Positions 24,848 through 34,138 of a stretch of 64,000 bases of DNA are shown piece by piece. The notes under the pieces are model-generated. The model was not told the origin of the DNA. It saw only the letters and a program-made list of their open reading frames with translations, and searched no databases. Positions within the stretch are counted from its first letter, which is position 1, and every line of letters starts with the position of its first letter. The translations under genes and the position numbers were made by a program. Source of the DNA: Pararoseomonas baculiformis (GTDB lineage Bacteria > Pseudomonadota > Alphaproteobacteria > Acetobacterales > Acetobacteraceae); NCBI RefSeq assembly GCF_017813395.1, contig NZ_JAGIZB010000022.1, forward strand, positions 1-64,000, written 5' to 3'.

Positions 24848-26098
24848 TCAGGTTCTCCCGAAGCGGGCGGGGTCGAAGGGGCGGAGATCGGCGCCGGGCG
24901 CGCCGGTGGTGCGCAGGGCCGTCAGGACCCGCGCGGTGACGGCGGCCAGGGTGAGGCCGAGATGCTGGTGGCCTGTCGCGACGAGCGCATTGGCGAGGCC
25001 CGGCACCGGGCCGATGGCGGGCAGGTAGTCCGGCAGGGTCGGCCGGTCCCCCTGCCAGCGCGAGCTCGGCTCGGGCACCGGGCCGAAAAGGTCCCGCGCA
25101 TGGCGGACGAGGATGTCGGCGCGCGACCAGTCCGGCGCGCGCTTCGCCGCCCCGAGCTCCACCGTGCCGGCCAGCCGGGTGCCGTGCTCCATGGGCGTGG
25201 CGATGAAGCCGCGCTCGGCGAAGGAGACGGGGCAGGGCAGGGGCACCGCGCCCTGTGGCAGCATGGCGTGGTAGCCGCGCTCGGCCGTCAGCGGCAGGCG
25301 GATGCCCAGCAGCGGCGCCAACCGCGCGCTGGCGAGCCCGGCGGAGAGAATGATGGAGTCCACCGCCCGTTCCCCGCCGGGAATCTCGATCGCGGCAATG
25401 CGCCCTCCCTCCCGCCGCAGCCCCGTCACGGGTTGGGCCAGGATTTCGCCGCCCTCCGCGGCGAAGCGCGCCGCCAGCTCGCGCACGAGGCGTTGCGGCT
25501 CCACCGCATGAGCCGTCTCCGGGAAGAACTGCCCGCCCGTGACCGACGCGGAAAGGGAGGGCAGCCGCGCCGCCACCTCCTGCGGCGAGAGGCTTTCCAA
25601 CCGCACGCCATGCGCGGCCATGATCCGCGCCTCCTCGGCCGCGGCCTTCCGCCCGGCCTCGCTCTCCGTCACCGCGAATGAGCCCTCGTGGCGAAGGAGC
25701 GGCGCGAGCGATGGCGTGTCGAGCAGGCGGCGCCAATCGGCCACGGCTGTCCGCAGCAGATCTGCCAGCGCTGCCGTGCCCGCCTCCACCCGCGCCGGGC
25801 GGCTGGCGGCGGCCATGCGCAGGAACCAGGGCAGCATGGCCGGCAGCCCGCGCCAGCGCAGGGTCAGCGGCCCCAGAGGGTTCGCCAGCATGCGCGGCAC
25901 GGAGGCGATCATCTCCGGCCTCGCCAGCGGCTGCACCTGCTCGATCGCGATATGCCCCGCATTCCCGGCGGAGCAGACCGAGCCTGGCGGCGCGGGATCG
26001 ACCAGCAGCACCGGCCTGCCGGCGCGCTGCAGGGCGCGCGCGCAGGCCGTGCCCACCACCCCCGCGCCGATGACCGCGACCGGCTTCGCCACCTGCAT
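24848..26098 (-). CDS. FAD-dependent D-amino acid dehydrogenase, probably D-hydroxyproline dehydrogenase
   Basis: A 416-residue DadA-type flavoprotein. The Rossmann motif GAGVVG at residues 11-16 and the following VDPAPPG strand bind FAD; the C-terminal GPVPGLANALVATGHQHLGL block is typical of D-amino acid oxidoreductases. It overlaps the end of the hydroxyproline epimerase gene (TGATG), the usual neighbour of cis-4-hydroxy-D-proline dehydrogenase, so I infer that it oxidises the epimerised product, passing electrons to the respiratory chain. An in-frame GTG one codon upstream is an equally possible start. Confidence 0.85.
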   Translation of the reverse strand: MQVAKPVAVIGAGVVGTACARALQRAGRPVLLVDPAPPGSVCSAGNAGHIAIEQVQPLARPEMIASVPRMLANPLGPLTLRWRGLPAMLPWFLRMAAASRPARVEAGTAALADLLRTAVADWRRLLDTPSLAPLLRHEGSFAVTESEAGRKAAAEEARIMAAHGVRLESLSPQEVAARLPSLSASVTGGQFFPETAHAVEPQRLVRELAARFAAEGGEILAQPVTGLRREGGRIAAIEIPGGERAVDSIILSAGLASARLAPLLGIRLPLTAERGYHAMLPQGAVPLPCPVSFAERGFIATPMEHGTRLAGTVELGAAKRAPDWSRADILVRHARDLFGPVPEPSSRWQGDRPTLPDYLPAIGPVPGLANALVATGHQHLGLTLAAVTARVLTALRTTGAPGADLRPFDPARFGRT

Positions 26099-27123
26099 CA
26101 CACCAGGAAGCCCGCGCGCAGCGGGTCGCGCTCATTCACGAAGATGGTGTTGATGCCATGGGTGCGCGCCCAGCCCGCGATGCTGGGGATGATGGCCTGG
26201 TGATTGCCCACCACCGCCTTTCCTTCGACACGCCCATCGAAATGCGTGCCGATGATGCTCTCATGGATGAACTCGCCACCCACCGAGAGCTGCCCGCGCG
26301 CGGCCAGCTGCGCCATGCGGGCGGAGGTGCCGGTGCCGCAGGGGGAGCGGTCCACCGCCTTGTCGCCGTAGAACACGGCGTTGCGCGCATGGGCGCGCGG
26401 GTCCCGCGCCTTGCCGGTCCACATCACATGGCTCACGCCATGGATGGTCGCATCCTCCGGATGCACCACATCGACGATCTGGTTCAGGCGCCGCCGCAGC
26501 TCCGGGCTGTAGCGGATCACGTCATCGGCTGAGAAATCCTCCAGCCCCGCATAGCCGGGCTGCGGCTCCACGATCGCGTAGAAATTGCCGCCATAGGCGA
26601 TATCGACGCGAAGCCGCCCCATGCCCGGCATCTCCACCTCCACATCCGGCAGGGCCAGGAAGGAGGCGATGTTGCGGATGCGAACGCTGTCCACATGCTC
26701 CCCGCGCCGCTCATAGGTGGCGACCACCTTGCCCGCGGGCGCGTCGAGGTTCAGCTCGCCCTCCCTGGCTGGCCGGGCCAGCCCGTTCTCGATCGCCATC
26801 GTCACCGTGCCGATCGTGCCGTGGCCGCACATGGGCAGGCAGCCCGATGTCTCGATGAAGAGGATGGCGATGTCGCAATCCTCCCGCGTCGGCGGATAGA
26901 GGATGGAGCCGGACATCACGGAGTGGCCGCGCGGCTCGAACATAAGGGAGCGGCGGACCCAGTCGTGATGGGTGAGGAAATCCATCCGCTTCTCGCTCAT
27001 CGTGGCGCCCCGCAGGAAGGGTGCGCCACCGGTGACGAGGCGGACGGGATTCCCGCAGGTATGCCCGTCGATGCAGGAGAAGCTGTGGTTCCCCGGCGGT
27101 ACCGGCGTCTCGATCCCCTGCAT
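26098..27123 (-). CDS. 4-hydroxyproline 2-epimerase (proline racemase family)
   Basis: A 341-residue proline-racemase-fold protein. Both catalytic cysteines are present, C99 in PMCGHG and C262 in DRSPCGTGT, which distinguishes epimerases from the dehydratase members that carry threonine at the second site. The HSFSCIDGHTCGNPVRL start is typical of trans-4-hydroxy-L-proline epimerases. The reaction gives cis-4-hydroxy-D-proline for the dehydrogenase encoded next. The ATG at 27123 is preferred; a TTG at 27144 would add seven residues. The later pathway enzymes (deaminase and semialdehyde dehydrogenase) are not in the window. Confidence 0.9.
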   Translation of the reverse strand: MQGIETPVPPGNHSFSCIDGHTCGNPVRLVTGGAPFLRGATMSEKRMDFLTHHDWVRRSLMFEPRGHSVMSGSILYPPTREDCDIAILFIETSGCLPMCGHGTIGTVTMAIENGLARPAREGELNLDAPAGKVVATYERRGEHVDSVRIRNIASFLALPDVEVEMPGMGRLRVDIAYGGNFYAIVEPQPGYAGLEDFSADDVIRYSPELRRRLNQIVDVVHPEDATIHGVSHVMWTGKARDPRAHARNAVFYGDKAVDRSPCGTGTSARMAQLAARGQLSVGGEFIHESIIGTHFDGRVEGKAVVGNHQAIIPSIAGWARTHGINTIFVNERDPLRAGFLV

Positions 27124-27159
27124 CGGCCTGAGCCCCCCCTGCAATTCGGGTTCCTGGCT

Positions 27160-27185
27160 ATAAAGGACATTTTATCCAATTGACA
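27160..27185. promoter_or_regulatory. A/T-rich divergent promoter with inverted repeat
   Basis: Between the epimerase and importer genes there is an unusually A/T-rich patch. ATAAA (27160-27164) and TTTAT (27171-27175) form an inverted repeat with a 6-base spacer, next to a TTGACA at 27180-27185 that could be the -35 of the rightward operon. The leftward strand carries a TATA-like element over the same bases. A regulator, perhaps the GntR protein encoded at 31144, could bind here to control both operons. Confidence 0.4.
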
Positions 27186-27256
27186 GGGTGCTTGGCTTTC
27201 CCTTTGCATGGCCGCAACGCGCAAGCGGAGGCCGCTGGAGAAGCGTATTGGCAAGC

Positions 27257-28116
27257 ATGGCAACGGCCGAACGGATCGGGAAGGCGGCGGCAGCGCCGCG
27301 TGTCGCGCATGCGCGCGTCTCGGTGGCTGGCGTGCTGGTCTGGGCGCTGATCGTCACCGGCATCCTGGCCATGGCCGTTCCGCTGGTGATGACGGCCTAT
27401 ATCAGCTTCTTCCGCGATGCCGTGGTCGTCTTCCCGCCATCGGGCTACTCCTCCTCCTGGTACACGCGCATCATGGAATTCCCGCGCTTCGGCGATGCGC
27501 TGGGCACCAGCCTGCGCATCGCCGCGATGGCGACGCTTGGGAGCCTGGCCCTGGGCATCCCGGCGAGCCTTGCCCTGGTGCGCTACCGCTTCATCGGGCG
27601 CGGGGTGCTGAACGTGCTCCTGCTCTCGCCCCTCACCGTGCCGGGGGTGGTCATCGGCCTCTCCGTCTATGTCGCGGTGGTGGAAACCGAGATCGCGACC
27701 GAATTCCCGCTGATCGGCTCGGACATCGTCCTCGTCCTCGCGCATCTGCTGATCACCGTGCCCTGGGTGGTGCGGCTCTGCGTCGCCAACCTCGTCGGGC
27801 TTGACCGCTCCATCGAGGAGGCGGCGGCAAATCTCGGGGCGCGGCCCTGGTCGGTGCTGTGGCGGGTCACGCTGCCCATGATGCGGCAGGGCATCGTGGC
27901 GGCCGCGCTCTTCGCCTTCATCGTCTCCTTCGAGAATATCGAGATGACGCTTTTCCTGATCGCGCCGGGCCAGACCACGCTGCCGATCTCCATCCTGCAA
28001 TATCTTGAATACAAGGTCGATCCGCTGGTGGCCGCGGTGGTGATGGTGCAGACCCTCGTCATCGCCAGCCTGCTCCTCCTGCTCGACCGCTATGTGAAGC
28101 TGAGCCGTATCGTCTG

Positions 28117-28117
<1 letters not shown>
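27257..28117 (+). CDS. ABC transporter permease, PotC-like
   Basis: A 286-residue inner membrane permease with about six transmembrane helices and the cytoplasmic coupling motif EEAAANLGARPWSVLWRVTL. It belongs to the polyamine/opine/iron class and resembles PotC. It is the first gene of a five-gene importer operon (permease, ATPase, binding protein, second permease, regulator). The ATG at 27257 is chosen as the start nearest the first helix; the open frame continues 23 codons upstream. Its stop overlaps the next start by one base (TGATG). Confidence 0.87.
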
Positions 28118-29214
<1,097 letters not shown>

Positions 29215-29237
29215 AACCTCTGACGAAGGAGCCCACC

Positions 29238-30290
29238 ATGACCGACCGGCAACCAGGCGCTTCCCGGCGCCAGCTCCTCGGCCTCGGCGCCGCGGCGGCG
29301 GCCCTGCCTTTCATGCCACATGTGGCACGGGCCCAGGCATCGGGCCGCATCGTCGTCAGTACCTGGGGTGGCGACTACGCCAACCTGCTCGGCAGCAATA
29401 TCGATCAGCCCCTGCTGGCGCCGAAGAACATCGAGGTGACGCAGGATGTGGGCACGGAGCCCGCGCGCGTCGCCAAGCTCATCGCCCAGCGCCGCCTGCC
29501 GCGCGGCAATGTGGACGTGATCTGCACCCAGGCGCCCCAGGCCTATGACCTGAACGAGGCGGGGCTGCTGGAGCCGCTGGACGAGAGCAAGGTGCCCAAC
29601 ATGCGGCACCTCCTGCCGGAACTGCGCACCGGCTACGCCCTGCCGCATATCTTCAGCCCGCAGATCTTCATCTACAACACCGAGCGCGTGCAGGCCCCGC
29701 CCAAGACCTTCGGCGATCTCCTGGCGGACCGCTACAAGGGCAAAGTCGGGCTGCTGGACAACAGCTTCATCTACATCGTCATGGCCGCGGCCCTGGCGAA
29801 GACCGGCGACGCGATGAACTTCGACGCCGCCAAGCCGGATCTGGAGAAGCTCGTCCGCGACGGCAACAAGACCTACACCGTCACCGACGCCTTTGCCCCG
29901 GCCCTGCGCTCCGGCGAGATCGATGTCGGGCCGGTCTGGCAGGCGCGCACCATCTTCTGGCAGAAGGCCGGCCTGCCCGTGCAGAGCTCCTTCCCGACGG
30001 AAGGCAGCGTCGTCTACGTCTCCTCCATGTCCGTGCCGAAGAACTCGCCGAACAAGGCGGCCGCCTTCGCCTATCTGAACGCCATGCTGGAGCCATCCGC
30101 CCAGCGCGGCTTCGCGGACAGCATGGGCTACCTGCCCACCAGCAGCCAGGCCACGCTGGAAGGCGAGGTGGCGCGGCGCCTGGCCCTGCCGGAGCCGCGC
30201 CCGAAGCTGGTGGCGCCGGACTATGCCAAGCTCTCGGCGGCGCGGAACGACCTGAATGACTGGTGGCGCCGCCTCCTGGATGGCCGATGA
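29238..30290 (+). CDS. ABC transporter periplasmic binding protein, PotD-like
   Basis: A 350-residue periplasmic receptor with a twin-arginine-type leader (SRRQLLGLG) and a probable cleavage after VARAQ. The mature protein starts SGRIVVSTWGGDYANL, typical of PotD-like receptors of the extracellular solute-binding family 1 clan. The ligand is probably an amino acid derivative or polyamine, given the divergent hydroxyproline genes, but no binding residues can be claimed. AAGGAG at 29225-29230 with a 7-base spacer fixes the ATG at 29238. Confidence 0.87.
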   Translation: MTDRQPGASRRQLLGLGAAAAALPFMPHVARAQASGRIVVSTWGGDYANLLGSNIDQPLLAPKNIEVTQDVGTEPARVAKLIAQRRLPRGNVDVICTQAPQAYDLNEAGLLEPLDESKVPNMRHLLPELRTGYALPHIFSPQIFIYNTERVQAPPKTFGDLLADRYKGKVGLLDNSFIYIVMAAALAKTGDAMNFDAAKPDLEKLVRDGNKTYTVTDAFAPALRSGEIDVGPVWQARTIFWQKAGLPVQSSFPTEGSVVYVSSMSVPKNSPNKAAAFAYLNAMLEPSAQRGFADSMGYLPTSSQATLEGEVARRLALPEPRPKLVAPDYAKLSAARNDLNDWWRRLLDGR

Positions 30291-31141
30291 GCCGTCGTCC
30301 ACAGGGCCTCACGGCCGGCATGCTGATCGGGCCGGCCACGTTCCTCGTGCTGGGGGCGCTGGTCGCGCCCCTGGCGCTCCTCGCCCGCTACAGCCTCAAC
30401 CGCTACGACCGCGCCAACTTCATGGTCGAGGCGCTGACGCCCGAGAACTACCTGCGCTTCCTCGATGATCCTTTCTACACCGGCGTGCTCTGGACCACCC
30501 TGTCCATCGCGCTGGTCACCACCACCCTCTGCCTTCTGCTCGGCTTTCCCATCGCCTACCGCCTCGCGCGTTCGCAGAGCCGCTGGAAATCGGTGGGCGT
30601 GCTGCTGGTGATCCTGCCGCTCTTCATCGGCAGCACCGTGCGCGCCCTGGGCTGGATGGGCGTTCTGGGCCGTGGCGGGCTGGTGGACAGCGTGGTGGGC
30701 GCGGTTTCCCCGGGGTCGAGCTTCCCGCTTCTCTACACGTCCTTCGCCGTGGTGGTCGGGATCCTGTCGATCAACCTGCCCTATATGGTGCTCACGCTGC
30801 AGAGCGTGATCGAAGGGATCGATTCCCGGATCGAGGAGGCAGCGGACAGCCTGGGCGCCGATCCCTCGCGCCGCTTCTGGCATGTGGTGCTGCCCCTGGC
30901 CCTGCCCGGCCTGGCCACGGGCGGCGTGCTCGTCTTCATCCTGGCGATGAACGCCTATGCCACGCCGCTGCTCCTGGGCGGGGCGCGCTTCCAGATGATG
31001 GCGCCGATGCTGTTCCGCGAATATGCGGTGAACAACAACTGGCCCTTCGCGGCGGCCATCGCCTTCATCCTGATGATCACGACCCTGACGCTGACGGCGG
31101 TTTCCAGTGCCTTCGTCCAGCGGCGCTACAAGGCGGCGTGA
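30287..31141 (+). CDS. ABC transporter permease, PotB-like
   Basis: A 284-residue permease with six predicted helices and the coupling motif EEAADSLGADPSRRFWHVVL. It is the PotB-like partner of the permease at 27257. Its ATG at 30287 overlaps the stop of the receptor gene (ATGA). A longer frame starting at 30263 would not add homologous sequence. Its stop overlaps the region of the downstream regulator start. Confidence 0.87.
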   Translation: MSRRPQGLTAGMLIGPATFLVLGALVAPLALLARYSLNRYDRANFMVEALTPENYLRFLDDPFYTGVLWTTLSIALVTTTLCLLLGFPIAYRLARSQSRWKSVGVLLVILPLFIGSTVRALGWMGVLGRGGLVDSVVGAVSPGSSFPLLYTSFAVVVGILSINLPYMVLTLQSVIEGIDSRIEEAADSLGADPSRRFWHVVLPLALPGLATGGVLVFILAMNAYATPLLLGGARFQMMAPMLFREYAVNNNWPFAAAIAFILMITTLTLTAVSSAFVQRRYKAA

Positions 31142-31143
31142 CC

Positions 31144-31833
31144 ATGCCGGGCCGCAAGCTGCACCGGCAGACGGTGGTGGAATCCGCCACCGACGAGCTG
31201 CGCCGCCGCATCCTTTCCGGCGAGTTCCGCGAGGGCGAGGCACTGCGCCAGGATGCGCTGGCCGAGGAATTCGGCATCAGCCGCATTCCCTTGCGCGAGG
31301 CCTTCCGGCAACTGGCGGCGGAGGGGCTGGTCACCATCCATCCCCATCGTGGCGCGGTGGTCAGCTCCCTCTCCCCGGAGGAGATCGCGGAGCTGTTCGA
31401 CCTCCGCGCGCTGCTGGAACCCGATCTGATCCGCCGTGCCGTCCCGCGCCTCGGCCCCGCCGACCTGGCGGGGGCCGAGACCATCCTTGCTGCCTATTCC
31501 GCCGCGATAGACCGCGCCGACCTCAATGCCTGGGGCGAGCTGAACACCGAATACCACCTGGCCCTCTACCGCCCCGCCGGGCGGGCCCAGACCCTTGCCC
31601 TGGTGCGGACCCTTCTGGCGAACACGGACCGCTACACCCGGCTGCAGCTTGCCGTCGCAGGCGGCACGGATCGCGCGAAAGCGGAGCATGCGGAGCTGCT
31701 GGAGATCTGCCGCCGCGGTGCCGCGGAGGAGGCGGCACGCTTCACCCGCCGCCATGTGCTGGAGGTGAAGCGGGACCTGCTGCGGCTGATCGCCGCGGCG
31801 GCGGATGACGCGCCGATGCAGGCCGCCGACTGA
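31144..31833 (+). CDS. GntR-family regulator with FCD domain
   Basis: A 229-residue regulator. The winged helix (about residues 10-75) has the ALAEEFGISRIPLREAFRQL recognition segment, and the C-terminal FCD all-helical ligand domain carries the metal/ligand residues of the family (LDxxFHxxL-type ELNTEYHLALY). It is the last gene of the importer operon and probably controls it and the divergent hydroxyproline genes. ATG at 31144 is used; a GTG at 31138 overlapping the permease stop is an equally good start. The 212 bases that follow show no gene. Confidence 0.87.
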   Translation: MPGRKLHRQTVVESATDELRRRILSGEFREGEALRQDALAEEFGISRIPLREAFRQLAAEGLVTIHPHRGAVVSSLSPEEIAELFDLRALLEPDLIRRAVPRLGPADLAGAETILAAYSAAIDRADLNAWGELNTEYHLALYRPAGRAQTLALVRTLLANTDRYTRLQLAVAGGTDRAKAEHAELLEICRRGAAEEAARFTRRHVLEVKRDLLRLIAAAADDAPMQAAD

Positions 31834-32045
31834 GCCGCGCGGCGCCCGCGATGGCATGGGGATTGCGAAACCCATTTCACCGGATCACGGGGGCGCCTTG
31901 AAAGCTGCATGTCACGGCCCGCATCATTGCCCAACCTGCTGGCGCGCGGACCCTTCCGCATGCACCATCCCCCGGACGCGCCGCCAGGGCGCGCGAGGGT
32001 GGGAATGGCCGCAGGCATGGCAGGCATGATCCGGATCGCCAGGCC

Positions 32046-33059
32046 ATGCGGCCGACGGGGGAGCATCGGGGCGTGAGCGGCCCGGCGCTCGAACTGCGCG
32101 ACCTCTCCGTCAGCTTCGCGACGGAGCGCGGGCGGCTCCAGGTGCTGGACGGCATCTCCTTCTCGGTTCCCGGGGGCCGAACCCTGGCGCTGGTGGGGGA
32201 AAGCGGCTGCGGCAAATCGGTCGCCTCCCTCGCGGTCATGGGCCTGCTGCCGCCCAGCGCGACGGTGGAGGGTGCCATACGCCTGGAAGGGCGCGAGATC
32301 GCGGAACTGCCGAAGGAGGAGCGGCGAAAGCTTCGCGGCGCCGACCTGGCCATGATCTTCCAGGAACCCATGACCAGCCTCAACCCGGCCTTCACGGCCG
32401 GGGAGCAGGTGGCCGAGGCATTGCGCCTTCACCAGGGGCTGGACCGGGCCAGGGCGCATGAGGCCGCGGTGGCGATGCTGGAATCGGTCCGCATCCCCGA
32501 GGCGGCGCGGCGCGCTAGGCAATACCCGCACCAGCTCTCCGGTGGCATGCGGCAGCGCGTGATGATCGCCATGGCGCTGGCCTGCCGCCCGCGCGTGCTC
32601 ATCGCGGATGAACCCACCACCGCCCTCGACGTCACCGTGCAGGCGCAGATCCTCTCCCTGCTGGACGATCTGCGCGCGGGCACCGGCACCTCCGTCCTGC
32701 TCATCACCCATGATCTCGGCGTGGTAGCGGACCATGCTGACGAGGTGGTGGTGATGTATGCCGGCCGCGTGGCCGAGAGCGGTCCCACCGCCCAGGTGCT
32801 GGCCCGGCCGCAGCATCCCTATACCGTCGGGCTGCTGGGCGCCGCGCCGCGGCTGGATGGCCCGCGCGGCACCCGGCTGGCGACGGTGGAGGGCACGGTG
32901 CCCGACCTGGCCAACCCCCCGGAGGGCTGCCGCTTCAAGACGCGATGCCCCTTCCGCATCGCGATCTGCGACACGAGGCCGCCTCTGCACGAGGTCGGCC
33001 CCGGCCATCGCAGCGCCTGCCACCGTGCCCCGCTCGACCAGATCCTGGAGGCCGCGTGA
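32046..33059 (+). CDS. Peptide ABC transporter ATP-binding protein, DppD-like
   Basis: A 337-residue ATPase of the oligopeptide importer class: Walker A GESGCGKS near residue 52, signature LSGGMRQR, Walker B VLIADEP, and the C-terminal oligopeptide/dipeptide cap with the four-cysteine cluster GCRFKTRCPFRIAIC that binds an Fe-S centre in DppD. The ATG at 32046 is used. A GTG at 32073 with GGGGGAG upstream (32057-32063) is a serious alternative and would shorten the product by nine residues. It is the first of five coupled genes (ATPase, ATPase, receptor, two permeases). Confidence 0.9.
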   Translation: MRPTGEHRGVSGPALELRDLSVSFATERGRLQVLDGISFSVPGGRTLALVGESGCGKSVASLAVMGLLPPSATVEGAIRLEGREIAELPKEERRKLRGADLAMIFQEPMTSLNPAFTAGEQVAEALRLHQGLDRARAHEAAVAMLESVRIPEAARRARQYPHQLSGGMRQRVMIAMALACRPRVLIADEPTTALDVTVQAQILSLLDDLRAGTGTSVLLITHDLGVVADHADEVVVMYAGRVAESGPTAQVLARPQHPYTVGLLGAAPRLDGPRGTRLATVEGTVPDLANPPEGCRFKTRCPFRIAICDTRPPLHEVGPGHRSACHRAPLDQILEAA

Positions 33060-34138
33060 CCCCGCCGTTGCTCGAACTGGATGGCGTGGTGCGCCACTTC
33101 CCCGTGCGGGACGCACTGGGCCGCCGCCGCGGCGCCGTGCGCGCGGTGGATGGCGTTTCCCTCTCTGTCGGGGAAGGCGAGGTGCTGGCGGTGGTCGGCG
33201 AGAGCGGCTGCGGCAAGTCCACTCTCGGCCGCCTCGCGCTGCGGCTGGAGGAGCCGGATGCCGGCGCCATCCGCTTCGCGGGGCAGGACCTCCGCGCCAT
33301 GGCCCCGGCCGCGCTGCGCCGCCAGCGCCGGCACATGCAGATGATCTTCCAGGACCCCTATGCCAGCCTGGACCCGCGCATGACCGTGGGCCAGGCGGTT
33401 GCGGAGCCCTTGCGGCTGCACGGCATCGTCCCGCGCGCCGGCGAGCGCGCACGCGTGCAGGAACTTCTCGCGCGCGTCGGGCTGCGGCCGGAACATGCGG
33501 ATCGCTGGCCGCATGAATTCTCCGGCGGCCAGCGGCAGCGCATCGCCATCGCGCGCGCCCTGGCCAGCGGACCCCGGCTGATCGTGGGCGACGAGCCCGT
33601 GAGCGCGCTGGATGTCTCGGTGCAGGCGCAGGTCATCAACCTCCTGCAGGACCTCATCCGTGAGTTCCGCCTGGCCTTCGTGCTCATCAGCCATGACCTG
33701 GCCGTGGTGCGCCACGTCGCGGACCGCGTGGTGGTCATGTATCTCGGCCGCATCGTGGAGGAAGGGCCGGCAGCCCAGCTCTTCTCCGCATCACGGCACC
33801 CCTATACGCGGGCGCTGCTGGCCTCCGTGCCCGGCACGGGAGGGAAGGGGGCGCCTCTGCAGGGGGACCTGCCCAGCCCGATTTCCCCGCCCGCGGCCTG
33901 CCGCTTCCACACGCGCTGCCCCCATGCGCAGGCGGTCTGCCGGGAGCAGGACCCGGTGCTGGCCGCGGGGGCCACCGCCGCCACGCCGTCGCATCGTGCC
34001 GCCTGCCACTTCCAGGACGTGCTGCCCCCCTTCTCCCCGGCCAGGGAGGATGACGTGGGCGGCGAGCGCCTGGCCCGGCTGCAAGCCTTCTTCGCCACCA
34101 GGCCTCCCTCTGACGAAAGCATCGGAACCGCCGCATGA
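33056..34138 (+). CDS. Peptide ABC transporter ATP-binding protein, DppF-like
   Basis: A 360-residue ATPase partner of the DppD-like protein: Walker A GESGCGKS, Q-loop IFQDPYASLDPR, signature FSGGQRQR, Walker B LIVGDEPVSALD, and the C-terminal oligopeptide cap with CRFHTRCPHAQAVC. The start is GTG at 33056, overlapping the previous stop (GTGA), and is the only start consistent with homology. The tail after the cap, about 60 residues ending SIGTAA, is longer than in most DppF proteins and has no recognisable motif. Confidence 0.9.
   Translation: MTPPLLELDGVVRHFPVRDALGRRRGAVRAVDGVSLSVGEGEVLAVVGESGCGKSTLGRLALRLEEPDAGAIRFAGQDLRAMAPAALRRQRRHMQMIFQDPYASLDPRMTVGQAVAEPLRLHGIVPRAGERARVQELLARVGLRPEHADRWPHEFSGGQRQRIAIARALASGPRLIVGDEPVSALDVSVQAQVINLLQDLIREFRLAFVLISHDLAVVRHVADRVVVMYLGRIVEEGPAAQLFSASRHPYTRALLASVPGTGGKGAPLQGDLPSPISPPAACRFHTRCPHAQAVCREQDPVLAAGATAATPSHRAACHFQDVLPPFSPAREDDVGGERLARLQAFFATRPPSDESIGTAA

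Noticed and set aside
31834-32045. Possible small gene before the peptide importer
   Set aside because: A short frame (31805-32029) with several cysteines is present but overlaps the GntR gene end, has no ribosome site and no recognisable pattern.
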